The notes beneath the pieces were generated by a model that did not search any database, was not told the origin of the DNA, and saw only the letters and a program-made list of their open reading frames with translations. A program made the translations under genes and the position numbers. A stretch of DNA of 64,000 nucleotides from Brassica napus (lineage: Eukaryota; Streptophyta; Magnoliopsida; Brassicales; Brassicaceae). Of the stretch, positions 34,677-46,236 are shown one piece after another. The stretch covers positions 56,905,452 through 56,969,451 of the forward strand of contig NC_063447.1 in NCBI RefSeq assembly GCF_020379485.1, read 5' to 3'. Positions within the stretch are counted from its first letter, which is position 1. Each line of letters starts with the position of its first letter.

Positions 34677-37600
34677 CACTAGTAAAAATCTGTCGCATAG
34701 CCACTGTAGTGCCACGGTAAAACCGTGGCTAAATTAAAAAAGCCACGATTTTAACCACGGTTAGCCACGCTTTATAAAATAGCCACGATTACATAGAACT
34801 GTTGTTAAATTTAGCCACATTTTAGTCACGAAATCAAACGTGGCTATTATAGCTACGATTTAGCTACAAAAAATTAGTGGCCAAAAACTAGCCACGCTTT
34901 TGCCACATCTATTTCAGTGGCTAGAGTGTTAGCCACGGTGTAACCACTATTTTTTCGTGGTTATGTCAAAAACCTTAATTATATACCCTAAACCCCAAAC
35001 ATATACCATAAACTTATATCTACCTACAAAACAATATATATGATTAAGATTTACCTAATTTACCTGGATTTAATATCCAACACTTATTTAAACTTCCAAA
35101 ATTTATAAATAATTTAACATAAACATCAACACTTTAAAACACCAAATCTTAAACTTATCACCCTATATTATAAACATTCACTCTTCAACTCAATAGTTTC
35201 AAACTTCATTCTCAAACTTATAAATCTTAAATATAAACTATAAAATTAATCTTTTCAAAAGTTAATCTCAAACCATATACTTAATTCCAAATCTTAACTA
35301 CAAACAACATACTTCAAACTTAGTCTATATCACAAAACACTAAGCTTAAATTTTAAATAACATATAATTCCTATAAGATAAATATATCTCAAACTATATA
35401 CAACATTTCAAATTTTACAATTACAAAATATAATAAAATTATGATATCAATTTATTTAAAACAAATATAATTTATATAATAACTATAGATAAATCAAAGG
35501 GAAAAGGCAATTGTATTGTTTTTTTCAGCTATTGATTGATTTTAATCAAAGGCTCACAATCTATCTTCTGTCTATCTGCGTCCTCCTTTCCTATTGGACA
35601 ATCCATCAAAATTGGGATTATTATTTCTGGCCATTGATTAATTGTAATCCAATGGCCAACAATCAATCTTGTTCATTTCTCTTCCTTTGTACGCCTTCTC
35701 TCTATCTTTCTTCTTTTCAAGCCGACACCATCTCCTTCTTCGATGTCTTCTATGTTTCTCTATTATGGTTGTTTATGGCTAGAGTCTTAGCCACGATCCA
35801 ACCACTATTTTACTGCGGCTTTTATTAAATAGCTATGATATACCACAAATTTTACGTGGCTATTAGAGACCCTAAACCCTAAACGTGTTTTTAAACTCAA
35901 AACCCTAAAAATAAACTTTAAAACTCCAATCTTTTCATTACAAAACTTCAATATTAAACCAAAACTCAAATTTTAATCATTTAAAAAAAATTAGTCTCAA
36001 ATACTTAAACTCTATTTTAAATCTTAATCTAACTTCTAAATTGTACATTCTTTAAATCATGTCATAAAACAAATTCCAATTCTAATATTTCAAAACTTAA
36101 ACTCCAAATCTTAAATATTAAACGATAAAATTAATCTTTAAAAATTTGAATTTCAACCCATATACTTAATTCTAAATCATAACCTTAAACTCTAAACCAC
36201 ATACCTCATACTAACCTATTATCATAAAACATTATATCTTAAAAATATATACCATAAAACAGTAATATACCCTAATTCATAATACATATAACCATAAAAT
36301 TATTGTTTTATGGTATATATTTTTAATTATTATTAAATTTATAGTTTATTCCTATAATAGTTTATTCCTATAATCTAATTATTATTAAATTTCATAAAAA
36401 TTAACTCCATACTTTATTTCAGTCCACTTTTAACCTTAAACCTCAAGTCTCATATTCCAAACTTTATATCATAGAAAATAAAACATTATAATTTAAATTA
36501 AAATTTCATACACCTCAAATTAATCTCTAGGTACTTCAAACTAATATATATCCTTATACACTAACATTTAACAAACACTAGAACAAAATTAAACATAATT
36601 AATAATCAATTTTAATTTTCTATCCAATAAGAGACAAGTGTGTGGATTGTCAATGTGAGCCCTTGATAACTTTTAATCTAATGGTCACATTTAATCCGTA
36701 CGTGTTTCTTCGTTTGTCCAATCCCACTTTCCTCTTTTCTCTGTCCAACCACGTTTCTTCTCTTCTCTCTTCACCTTCTTCCATGCCGAATCTTCTTCCT
36801 CTCTACACCATTCTTACAGTCTAAAGCAAAATCAATCTTTTGTTTTCCTTAATGTTTGTCATCTGTACTTTCAGAAACCTCTTCCCAAATCGATAACCCT
36901 AACTTCGGAAGCGAGAGTGAAAGAAACTGAAGAAGAGAGAACAGAAGAATCGTAAACGGAGAGGGATCCGTCTATGGACTCGATTCTCACTATCGTCACC
37001 ACCATCTCTCTCTCACTCTCCTCTGTTGGAATTTCTCCTTATGGCCATTAACATGAGCTTCATTGTTGAAATTGCAGGTCGTAAAAAAACTTTCAGATCT
37101 GGTGCAGTAAAAAGCCAGAGGTTCTGGGTTTTGTAGAACAATTTCGAACAGAGAAGACACGGCCGGAGAGGAAGACGGAGGAGACACCGCCAGAGAGGAA
37201 GACGGAGGAGACACCGCCGGAGAGGAAGACGGAGGAGACGCGGCTTGAGAGGAAGACTGAGGAGACACGGTCGGAGAGGAAGACGGAGGAGACACGGCCG
37301 GAGAGCAAGACGGAGGAGACACCGCCGGAAAGTATATAATATATATGTATATTTTAATATATATATATATATACAAAATTAATGTATATATATATATATA
37401 TACAAAATTAATGTATTTAATATTAATTTTATCTATAATTTAATTTTTATTTTTTTTAATTAATTTTTTTAGAATAACCACAGACATGTAGTGTTAAACC
37501 GTGGTTATACATAGCCACGATAAATCTTTGGCAAAACCGTCGCTATCTGAGCCACGAAAATGTAGTGGCAAAACCGTGGCTAACAGCCACGAATAGCCAC

Positions 37601-37749
37601 GGTTTTCTTTTAGCCACGAGACTATAGCCACGAGACTATAGCCACGAGTTTTTTTTTAATCCAGAAGCGTGGCTATTTTTTGTATAGCCACGATTTTCAG
37701 CTGTATAGCCACTGTTTTGTTGTGGCTATACGACATATTTTTACTAGTG
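34677..37749. mobile_element. Complete non-autonomous CACTA (En/Spm) element
   Basis: Left terminus CACTAGTAAAAATCTGTCGC... and, on the minus strand at the right end, CACTAGTAAAAATATGTCGT..., inverted repeats of about 28 bases with few mismatches. CAA flanks both sides (34674-34676 and 37750-37752), the 3-bp duplication typical of CACTA transposons. Subterminal regions (34685-34970 and 37485-37735) are packed with AGCCACG/CGTGGCT motifs in both orientations, the likely transposase-binding repeats. The 3,073-bp interior has no transposase. It holds AT-rich DNA, pyrimidine-rich gene-like patches (35640-35770, 36690-37080) and a minisatellite. Confidence 0.93.
37143..37330. repeat. 27-bp minisatellite inside the CACTA element
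   Basis: About seven copies of a GAAGACGGAGGAGACAC-centred unit of 27 bp. On the minus strand it reads as a Ser/Pro nine-residue repeat (SSPAVSPPS). It could be captured coding sequence or a plain expansion. Confidence 0.85.
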
Positions 37750-37752
37750 CAA

Positions 37753-38499
37753 GACAATAAAGTAAGACATGTGAATGGGGTGATGACTGATGACAAAACA
37801 TGATTACAGAAAAAACTCGTGGCAAACAATCATACTGTGTTTCAACTTTTGGCAGATGAGGGCTGATGAATTTCGATTGTGTTGTGTTAATGATGCAGCC
37901 AAGGATTTTTGCAGACTTGTGTTAGATGCTATGATGTAATCTTGAATAAATGACCGTTGGTTTGCCTCAAGTAGTGGTGTGGCCCAGGCAGAGTCCAGTG
38001 GAGTTCAATATCTTTTTTTACTATTTTCACACTCTAAAAAACTTGGACATGCAATTGTAAGTGACATATGCTAGTTCATGATAATTTTGCACTAACTTAA
38101 CGTAATCTTGGATAGACCCTATTTTGTTTTGTTCTTTTGTTTTTTTTTTTTGTTTTTTGCTTTAAAACCTATTTTGTTATACCGATTGATTTTAAACACT
38201 ACCTAAACGAAATGGTAAGAATGTAAGATAGTAAAAGTGACTTTTTAGTTACCAGAAAATAAGATTTTCATCTAAAATTCCTTTATTTTGGTTAAAAAAC
38301 TAAACCGATAATATTAGCAAGTTCCGAAATTCCATCATTAAGCATATCTTATCCAACTACCTCGTATTAAAACTTAACGTAAACATCATTATGTCGGCCT
38401 CTATTGTGTTTGTTACAATCCAATAAAGCATTTCTCTCCAACATTATAGTTTTCTTTTTTTCTTTTATCTTTCTTTTTCGGGTAAAAGCGATATTCTTA
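37753..38499. other. Intergenic DNA, nothing recognised
   Basis: AT-rich, with no gene, element ends or RNA gene that I can support. Confidence 0.35.
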
Positions 38500-39013
38500 G
38501 AGCATCTCCAACTCACCTTTATATTTGTCTCTATAATAGCATTTAGAGATAAAACCACTCCAACCCTACTCTATTTATTCTTCTAAAATAGAAATTGCTA
38601 TTTTCACCTCTATATTTAGAGGAAGAAATAGCATTCCTCTATAATAGATGCATACTTTTTTATTTACAAAATGATCCTTTAACTTTTTACTTTAACAATT
38701 ATAACCAAAATAAATATTTTTTAGTGAAAATTTACTGTTTATATAAATATATAATCATACTTTTTATTTACATAATAGTTTCTATAAAAATATTCAGTGT
38801 AAATAATATCATAATTTTATGAATGTTACAATAAATTGGATTGGTTTTCAACTTTCACAAATAAAAGGTACTATTTGTAAAATTAGAAAAGAATATATCA
38901 AAAATATTCATTTTTAGAGAAAGAAATAGAGGAATACATTGGAGATAAACTTATTTCTATTATAGAGTTTTTCTATTTTAGAGGAAAAAATAGGGAAATA
39001 CATTGGAAATGGT
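38500..39013. mobile_element. MITE-like element with GAGCATCTCCAA end
   Basis: The left edge GAGCATCTCCAAC and the right edge, read on the minus strand as TACCATTTCCAATG, are similar. Both arms then carry CTCTAAAATAGA and TCTATAATAG motifs in opposite orientations. GAGCATCTCCAA ends are common in Brassicaceae MITEs. No target duplication was found. Confidence 0.5.
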
Positions 39014-39214
39014 ATTGTGGTCGACCTCAAGCTTTTGATTACCTCATGGGCTTTCAATGTTTCGGGCCTGTGGTTTCAGAATATAGGCTTCTTCCCGTGC
39101 ACGTGCACGTGTTCCCTGATACAACGTGATTCTGTACTGTAGTCAAATTAATCTGTAACATTTTCAATACATTAAAAGAGATTCTTTAAAGAAAAGAGAG
39201 AGGGGAAAATCTCA

Positions 39215-39492
39215 TTATTGATATGTCGAGCAGCAACCCAATTTCTTGATGGCAGAAACATCATCTCTGCTTCCAACATGTATCATCTGTCCTCTAGGCA
39301 AAGCTGTGGTTAAATCATCTCTAGCTTCAAGAGCCTTTTTGCTAACGACTCTGTAAATCTGAGTGAAAACTTATGTGAAAGCGTTTTCGACATTTAAAGC
39401 TTCGAGTGCCGAAGTCTCCATGAAGAAAGTGTTCTCTTTCTCTGCAAAAGCTTTCATTTCTTACGTTGAGATGGCTCGAAGGTGAACGAGTG
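39215..39492 (-). pseudogene. RABA1-type Rab GTPase pseudogene, C-terminal fragment
   Basis: The minus strand reads AFAEKENTFFMETSALEALN then VENAFT, a TAA stop (39371-39373), [20 protein letters not shown], and finally [12 protein letters not shown], which is the end of a plant RabA1 small GTPase. The METSALE motif is the Rab G5 guanine-binding loop, and the CC near the end is the geranylgeranylation site. The upstream exon with the P-loop and switch regions is missing, and the stop breaks what is left. Arabidopsis RABA1h (At2g33870) is, as I recall, the gene next to ARF3, so this looks like its dying syntenic copy. Confidence 0.8.
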
Positions 39493-40300
39493 AAAGATAC
39501 TTGCAACAGCGAAGCTAAAATCTGGAAGGATTTTTCTTTTGGTAAACTTTTTTGATGGGTTTTCTATTCTTTCAAGCCTAAAAAATAGAAAAATTGCAGA
39601 ATCAATCAATATCTCAGATAGAAATAATTTCATGGACAACTTGAGTCACAAAACAAAACCAACCGGATTATGTTTCTAGATCACAAACAAGAAAAAATTC
39701 TGACTAGCTTTGACCAAATTATGAACGAGGTGTTAAACCTACAACAATGATTTCATAGTTCTTTTTTTTTTATCAACGATTTCATAGTTCATATTACTAA
39801 GTACATCATAGAAGGGTATTGTTGGTATGATTTGTTATAAAAAACAGCTAGAGATTATGTACATCTATTCAACTTTCATTATTTGGGAAAAGAAAATCAA
39901 ACGTGAAAGAAGATCAAACATGGAAATTAATTGTTATTTTCAACATTCAGCATGAGAAGGAAATTCTATAAGGCAGTAAAAATAACCATTAATTTTCATA
40001 TCATCTAGACGTTGCAATCATTAGCCAAAAACGTATCGCTCTTAAATAAGGTAAATCCACAATTCTTCAATTTGTCAGCAACACTTGTTGGACAATGAAG
40101 AACCAAATGTGATAAGACTTTTTTTTAGTTTTTAAGTTCTTTATGGAAGTCTCCATCAGATGAAATAAGCATGAAATTACCATGAGCCGCTAACTCTTCA
40201 TAAGAAATGTCCTCCGAATTTCTATACAACAAAAGTCAATTAAAAAGGACAAAGACCTTCTTTTCTTAAGCATATTAACCAATTATTGTATATGAACATC
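39493..40300. other. Intergenic DNA with one micro-insert
   Basis: No gene. The micro-insert at 39749-39790 is listed separately. Confidence 0.4.
39749..39790 (-). repeat. Micro-insert with 13-bp direct repeats
   Basis: GATTTCATAGTTC at 39749-39761 and 39778-39790 flank 16 bases that read GTTGATAAAAAAAAAA on the minus strand, like a retroposon tail alone. Confidence 0.65.
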
Positions 40301-40360
40301 TGGCATTTGGTCTAGTATATGATTCTTGTTTTGGGTGCGAGAGGTTCTGAGTTTGATGTA
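40301..40360 (+). pseudogene. tRNA-Pro relic
   Basis: TGGCATTTGGTCTAGTATAT and TTTTGGGTGCGAGAGGTTCT match the tRNA-Pro gene at 40551, but the sequence degenerates in the T-arm and lacks the 3' acceptor strand. It is a decayed tandem copy. Confidence 0.75.
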
Positions 40361-40550
40361 AACTTACTTTGAGATGTTTCCATCGCGTTTAGAAAAAAAA
40401 AATGTATGAGACTCGCATACAATTACTCTAACATTTCAAATGAAAGGCAAACTAAACAATCTCATACGATGAACGTGTGGTTATAAAGTTATAAAATAAT
40501 GAGACAAAAGATTTCAAGATATTTTTTCTTAACTTAAATGTCCAATAACA

Positions 40551-40622
40551 GGGCATTTGGTCTAGTGGTATGATTCTCGCTTAGGGTGCGAGAGGTCCCG
40601 AGTTCAATTCTCGGAATGCCCC
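40551..40622 (+). tRNA. tRNA-Pro (AGG)
   Basis: A 72-base cloverleaf with acceptor arms GGGCATT/AATGCCC, box A TGGTCTAGTGGTATGA, anticodon arm TCTCGC-TTAGGGT-GCGAGA (anticodon AGG) and T-arm CCGAGTTCAATTCTCGG. A T4 run follows at 40627-40630. It appears functional. Confidence 0.94.
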
Positions 40623-40875
40623 ATTAGTTTTACTTTCAGGATCGACTACATGATCAAAATAACTGATAGAACATGATGCAAACTGTATCATTACAATCAG
40701 ATCAACTAGCTTACGTCCCTTGAACAACAGCCGCTTCCCTCTCTAACCAAATCAAAATCCTAAACTGATTCTAGTTCCCTCAATTGCAATGTTGGCGTTT
40801 CAGTCGATATCATCCAAATACGGCACCGTTTTGCTGAAAGGGGATTCTGAAGGCGATTGCGACTAGGGTTTAGAG

Positions 40876-42441
40876 ATGGATTCGGCGCAGCCGCCGGACT
40901 TATCTGGGACGGCTCCGGCTACGAGTAAGGTTCTGGAAGGCTCAGGGCACGGGTTCGCAGGCCCTGAGAACGGATTGACGCGGAAAGAAGGATTTCCACA
41001 CAAAGCTCTTTCGTGGGCTGGTATCGCGCAGGAGAAGAAGGTATTGAGGAAATACACTCTCGATGTTACAAATTCGGAGGGTCAGCTCAACGTGGAGATC
41101 CCCGATGAAGTTGTCATCAACGTGAATCCCCTTTGGGAAGATTTTATAATCGGGAATTTTCTGGACACAGCGCCTCATATTGCGAGGATTCATGCCGTTG
41201 TGAACAAAATATGGAGAGATGGAGGTAAAGGGCAGGCAGTGGAGGTCTTTGTGGTTGACTCCACAACCATCAAGTTTCGGGTAGGAGATATTGCTATGCG
41301 AAACAGAATCTTGCGCAGAGGGATGTGGAACATAGGGAACATCCCTATGGTAGTCGCAAAATGGACTCCGAAAGAGTTGGAGGAGAAACCAGAAGTCAAA
41401 TCGATACCACTTTGGGTACATCTCAAGAACGTTCCGATGAATATGTTCTCTTGGGAAGGCCTAAGTTTTATCACCAGTGCTGCAGGTCACCCAGTGAAGC
41501 TCCACCCAGAGACAGCAGCGTGCTCGAACTTCAAGCTCGCAAAAATCTTTATCAACGCTGATCTCTCAAAGGAACTACCGAGTAAAATTAATTTCACCAA
41601 GAATGGGAAGTCTTCACCTGTTGAATTCATATATCCTTGGTTACCTGTACGCTGTCATACCTGCAACAAATGGGGTCACACAGACAAGGTCTGTGTAATG
41701 AACAAGAAGGAAGAATCTCCAAGAACGGTCACAGAAATAATACAAGCAGGGTATCTTGCCATGAAAACTGCAGAGGCAAACAACACCATTGAGATGAACA
41801 ACAACAAGGAGGAGCCACAAAAGAAGGTAGTGGCAGGGGAGGAAGCTGAGGAAGCTATAGTTGAGGGAAAGGAGACAGTTGAGGAGGGGGAGGCTGAAGT
41901 AGACTCACGCGAGGTAGATGCGGTTGGGAAAAATGCAGAGGAAATAGAAGAACCAGAGGAGGGTGAGGTAGTTGGGGCAACTGAGGTCTGGGCTCACGTG
42001 TCTCCCGGGAAAACAAGTAGAAGCCCAAAATCATTGGAGTCTGCTCAGGTTACACTAGCATCGAGATTCTCTGCTCTGGAGAGTGCAGATGAAAATGGAA
42101 ATCTGGTAGTAAACATAGGAGAACTGGTAGTAAGCAATGAGGAAAGTGCGTTGGAGGAGTGTGAAGAGGAAGTCAGTAAGGAGATATGTGATATGGGAAG
42201 GAGGCCAGAAGAAACTCAAGAGGGAAAGGAGCCGGATAAGCAGTTGGAAATGGAACAAAGCAGACGGAATGGAAGCAAAACAGGTAAAGAGGAGAATCAA
42301 GGAAGTGTTAGTGGAGAAAGAAGTCTACGACCCTCTTTGCCGAGAAGCTCAAAGACTAACCACAAAATCCTTCATGAGCACTCAAATAAGGAAACAGACC
42401 CTGGTACTCAGGGAAAACGGTCCCGCAAATCTTCTCAATGA
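40876..42441 (+). CDS. LINE ORF1: DUF4283 / zinc-knuckle RNA-binding protein (521 aa)
   Basis: The N-terminal half carries the DUF4283 domain (about residues 60-200, with FRVGDIAMRNRILRRGMWNI and NIPMVVAKWTPK). It is followed by a single CCHC knuckle, CHTCNKWGHTDKVC (about residue 260). The C-terminal half is Glu- and Lys-rich and probably unstructured. In plant LINEs this protein binds the element RNA and forms the retrotransposition particle. The frame is complete. Its stop codon TGA (42439-42441) overlaps the ORF2 start as ATGA, which suggests that ORF2 is made by termination-reinitiation. The ATG at 40876 lies 74 bases inside the element. Confidence 0.93.
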   Translation: MDSAQPPDLSGTAPATSKVLEGSGHGFAGPENGLTRKEGFPHKALSWAGIAQEKKVLRKYTLDVTNSEGQLNVEIPDEVVINVNPLWEDFIIGNFLDTAPHIARIHAVVNKIWRDGGKGQAVEVFVVDSTTIKFRVGDIAMRNRILRRGMWNIGNIPMVVAKWTPKELEEKPEVKSIPLWVHLKNVPMNMFSWEGLSFITSAAGHPVKLHPETAACSNFKLAKIFINADLSKELPSKINFTKNGKSSPVEFIYPWLPVRCHTCNKWGHTDKVCVMNKKEESPRTVTEIIQAGYLAMKTAEANNTIEMNNNKEEPQKKVVAGEEAEEAIVEGKETVEEGEAEVDSREVDAVGKNAEEIEEPEEGEVVGATEVWAHVSPGKTSRSPKSLESAQVTLASRFSALESADENGNLVVNIGELVVSNEESALEECEEEVSKEICDMGRRPEETQEGKEPDKQLEMEQSRRNGSKTGKEENQGSVSGERSLRPSLPRSSKTNHKILHEHSNKETDPGTQGKRSRKSSQ

Positions 42442-45400
42442 CTGGTTTCTTCTGGAATGTGAGAGGATTTAACAAAGGTTCCAAACATAAAGTCGTCCGT
42501 CAGTGGATACAAAATAAAGGATTACAGTTTGGTGGTCTGCTGGAAACTAGAGTCAAAGAGAGCAAGTCTGCTCAAATTGTTTCGTCAGTATTTCCGGGCT
42601 GGTCATTTGTAAATAACTATGAATTCAGTAGGAGAGGCAGGATATGGGTTATTTGGAGTCCACAAGTCAGAGTGACTCCGGTGTTCAAATCTGACCAATT
42701 AATCACGGTTTCAGTTCTTGTGGAAGGGGAAACAGAGGAGTTCCTTTGCTCCTTTGTTTATGCAGATAATACTGCAGAGAAAAGGAAAGAGTTATGGGAG
42801 GACATCAAAGCTCACCAAGATTCACAAATGTTCAGGAATAAAGAATGGGTAATAATGGGAGACTTCAACGAGATTCTTGACGGGGAGGAGCATTCTACCT
42901 ATCAAGACTCGGGTCTGATTACTCCTGGAATGCGGGATTTTGAGAGTGTCGTTCAGCATTGTCGTCTTCTAGACATGGGATATCAGGGGCCAAAGTTCAC
43001 ATGGTGTAACAGGAGAGGAGAAGGAACAATCTGCAAAAAGCTCGACCGTATCTTGGTTAATGAGACTTGGCTTAATCAACGTACTCAGGCCTATGGTATT
43101 TTCGAAGCAGGAGGATGTTCAGATCATCTGCGAGGTAGATTTCATCTCCGGGCTGAGGCAGTTGGCAAACGTCGACCTTTTAAATTCTCAAATATCGTAG
43201 TAGAGGCACCAGAGTTCTTGGAAGTGATTTCAGATTACTGGAGAGAAAAGCAGCCATTGTTCCAATCCACATCTGCCCTTTTCAGATTCTCCAAGTACCT
43301 AAAAGGTTTAAAGCCTCTGATCCGAAGGTTGAGCAAAGACAAGCTAGGAGCTCTTACAAAGAAAGTAAAAGAGGCATACCAAGATCTTTGTGAGAAACAA
43401 GAGAAGGCAATGGTGGATCCTACTCAAGGAAATATTTTGGCAGAGCAGACAGCAGCGGAGAGATGGCAGAGGGTTTCAGACATTGAGGAGAAGGTTTTGC
43501 AGCAACGATCTAAGCTTCACTGGCTGAAGGTAGGAGATAGAAACAACAAAGCTTTCTACAACGCTGCTAAAGTCAGAGACACCCGAAATGCAATAAGGAA
43601 ATCAAGTGCCCCTCTGGAAACATAGTCACCTCTCAAGACGAGATCAAAAAGGAAGCTGAGCGGTTCTTCCATGATTTCATGACGTTGGAGCCATTGGGTG
43701 TTCAGGAGCCCACGGTTGCAGAACTCCAAGACATCATACCATTCAGATGCAATGGTGATCAAAGAGCTATGCTTGAGAGGCCAGTAACAGAGGAGGAGAT
43801 AAGAGGAGTGGTGTTTCACATGCCGAGTGATAAATCCCCAGGCTCTGACGGCTTCACTTCAGAGTTCTTCAGGGCTTCATGGCCTATAATTGCAAAGGAT
43901 TTCATAGCTGCGGTTCAATCTTTCTTCAGTAAAGGGTTTCTGCCTAAAGGACTTAACACTAATATCTTGGCGCTCATTCCTAAGTCTGACAATGCGCAAG
44001 AGATGAAAGATTATCGCCCCATCTCATGCTGCAATGTCCTATACAAGGTCATCTCCAAGATTATAGCAAACAGGTTGAAGCGCACCCTCCCTCAGTGTAT
44101 CTCTCACAACCAGTCAGCCTTCGTGAAAGATAGGCTACTAGTGGAAAATCTGCTTCTGGCAACTGAGATTGTCAAGGACTATCACAAAGAGGACGTCTCC
44201 CCCCGCTGCGTAATGAAGATCGACCTTGCAAAAGCTTTCGACTCTGTACACTGGCCATTCTTACTGAATACTCTGAGGGCATTAAACATGCCTGAGGCTT
44301 TTATTCACTGGATTGAGCTATGCGTATGCACACCTTCCTTCTCCGTACAAGTCAACGGTGAGCTAGCAGGGTTTTTCCAAAGCAAAAGAGGGCTGAGGCA
44401 GGGGTGCGCTCTCTCTCCCTACTTGTTTGTAATCTGCATCAATGTACTGTCTCACATGTTGGATAAAGCGGTAGATAGAGAGCAGATTGGCTATCACCCT
44501 CGGTGCAAAAATATCCTACTGTCACACCTGTGCTTCGCAGATGATTTGTTGGTATTCACAGATGGAACAAGAAGATCAGTTGAAGGCGTGTTGAAGGTAT
44601 TTACTGACTTTGCAGCCATCTCGGGTCTAACCATCAGCCTGGAAAAGTCCACTCTCTATGTTGCTGGAATCTCTGAGGCAGTCAAAGCAGATATCATCTC
44701 CAGTTTCCCTTTCTCTTCTGGAGAACTCCCAGTTCGTTACCTTGGGCTCCCGCTTCTCACTAAGCGCATGACAATAAACGATTACATGCCGCTAGTGGAG
44801 AAAGTTCGAAAGAGGTTGCGAAGCTGGACGGGCAGGTTCCTGTCACACGCGGGTTGGCTTCAACTCTTAAGTTCAGTAATAACGAGTCTTGCGAACTTCT
44901 GGATGGCAGCCTTCCGTTTGCCAGGTAGCTGCTTGAAAGAAATAGAGAGACTGTGCTCCGCTTTCTTATGGTCGGGACCAGGTTTGGAAACTTCTAAAGC
45001 TAAGGTGAGTTGGAAGGATGTTTGCATCCCTAAGAGTGAAGGAGGTATGGGGCTTCGGCCATTAAAAGAAGCAAATACGGTGCATTGTTTAATACTCATA
45101 TGGAGGGTTTGCTCGGGGGGCCCTTCCTTATGGGTTAAATGGGTTCACTGCTACCTGATCCGTAAGGGATCCTTTTGGTCGATCACAGATAACACAAGTT
45201 CTGGATCATGGGTGTGGAGAAAACTGCTTAAGCTCCGGGAACTTGCGAAACCATTCCTCATGAAGGAGATTAGAAGTGGGGAGCAAACATCTTTTTGGCA
45301 TGATCAATGGTTGAAGTTTGGAAGCCTCAAGGGAATGATAGGAGATCGGGGCATTATTGATTTGGGTATATCTGAGAATGCTAGTGTGGCTGAGGCTTTA

Positions 45401-46105
45401 AGACGGAGAAGAAGAAGAAGAAGCCACTGGCTGAGCATCTTGAATGAAGTGGAAGAGGAGCTAAATGCAATCCGCCTTATTGCAAATAAGGAAGAGGATA
45501 TTGCAATGTGGAAACAAGCAGACGACAGATTTGTCTCTGATTTCTCCACTAAGAGAACTTGGGAGCAGATACGAGGAAACCACCAACCATGCATATGGAG
45601 CAAAGGAGTCTGGTTCTCTCAGTCCACTCCAAAATACTCTTTCTTACTTTGGATTGCTATTAGGGGAAGGCTTCAAACACTTGATCGTATACAACAGTGG
45701 TGTGATGGGCTTAATACCACTTGTGTTCTATGCAATGTTGCTCAAGAGTCCTGCGCCCACCTCTTCTTTGAGTGTCACTACTCAGAGCAGGTGTGGAAAA
45801 AGCTTGTGGGGGGTATCATGCGAGACAGATACACCGCAGATTGGAATGATCTTATTGGTATTATAGCAAATCTCGGCTACAATCCAACTGAGACCTTTCT
45901 CTTTAGGTATAGCTTGCAAGCAACTGTGCATACGATTTGGAGGGAGAAAAACTCGCGTAGGCATGGTGAGGAGTCACACGATGTGGCAGTGTTGGTCAAG
46001 TTCATTGACAAGGCAATCAGGCTGAAGCTACTTGCAGTTAAAGGCAAAGGACATAAATATCTTGAAGAGAGTCTCATGGCTTGGTTTGGATCACGAGAAG
46101 GCTGA
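42438..46105 (+). pseudogene. LINE ORF2: endonuclease-reverse transcriptase, split by one frameshift
   Basis: 42438-43625 encodes the exonuclease-endonuclease-phosphatase domain (start MTGFFWNVRGFNKGSK; GDFNEIL; GGCSDHLRGRF). 43679-46105 encodes the reverse transcriptase (YRPISCCNVLYKVISKIIANR; catalytic FADDLLVF) and a C-terminal zf-RVT zinc-binding domain (SFLLWIAIRGRLQTLDRIQQ; CVLC; CAHLFFEC). The two parts are in different frames. The change lies near 43596-43600, after ...RDTRNAIR, and the frame that continues there carries the expected linker to the RT domain. Everything else is open, so the lesion is single and recent or a sequencing error. As written it cannot make a full ORF2 protein. 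Confidence 0.92.
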
Positions 46106-46236
46106 GAGGAGGTTTAAACAATAGAGTCTCTGATTTTTTGATTCTTTGTACAAAAATAAAACAGTAGCACCATATGTAATACAGTTTTGGCTGAATAAAT
46201 TTTACATTCATTCAAAAAAAAAATGTTGGCGTTTCA

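Larger units (their letters stand above)
40803..46222 (+). mobile_element. Near-intact LINE (L1-type) with perfect target-site duplication
   Basis: A 5.4-kb element with two frames, ending in CATTCATTC plus A9-10. The 14-bp sequence ATGTTGGCGTTTCA occurs at 40789-40802 and right after the A-tail at 46223-46236, so both ends are defined. The short leader (40803-40875) precedes ORF1. ORF2 starts in an ATGA overlap with the ORF1 stop. The one visible lesion is a frame change in ORF2 near 43596-43600. The insertion lies between a tRNA-Pro gene (40551) and a tRNA-Pro-like copy (46335). Confidence 0.95.

Noticed and set aside
35511..35828. 105-codon frame inside the CACTA element
   Set aside because: Pyrimidine-rich low-complexity sequence without a domain; more likely a captured leader or chance.
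35868..35884. CCCTAAACCCTAAA telomere-like motif
   Set aside because: Only about two units in an AT/C-rich stretch of the CACTA interior; not an interstitial telomere.
39095..39112. GTGCACGTGCACGTG palindromic G-box-like run
   Set aside because: It lies between a MITE and a pseudogene, with no active gene close enough for a regulatory role.
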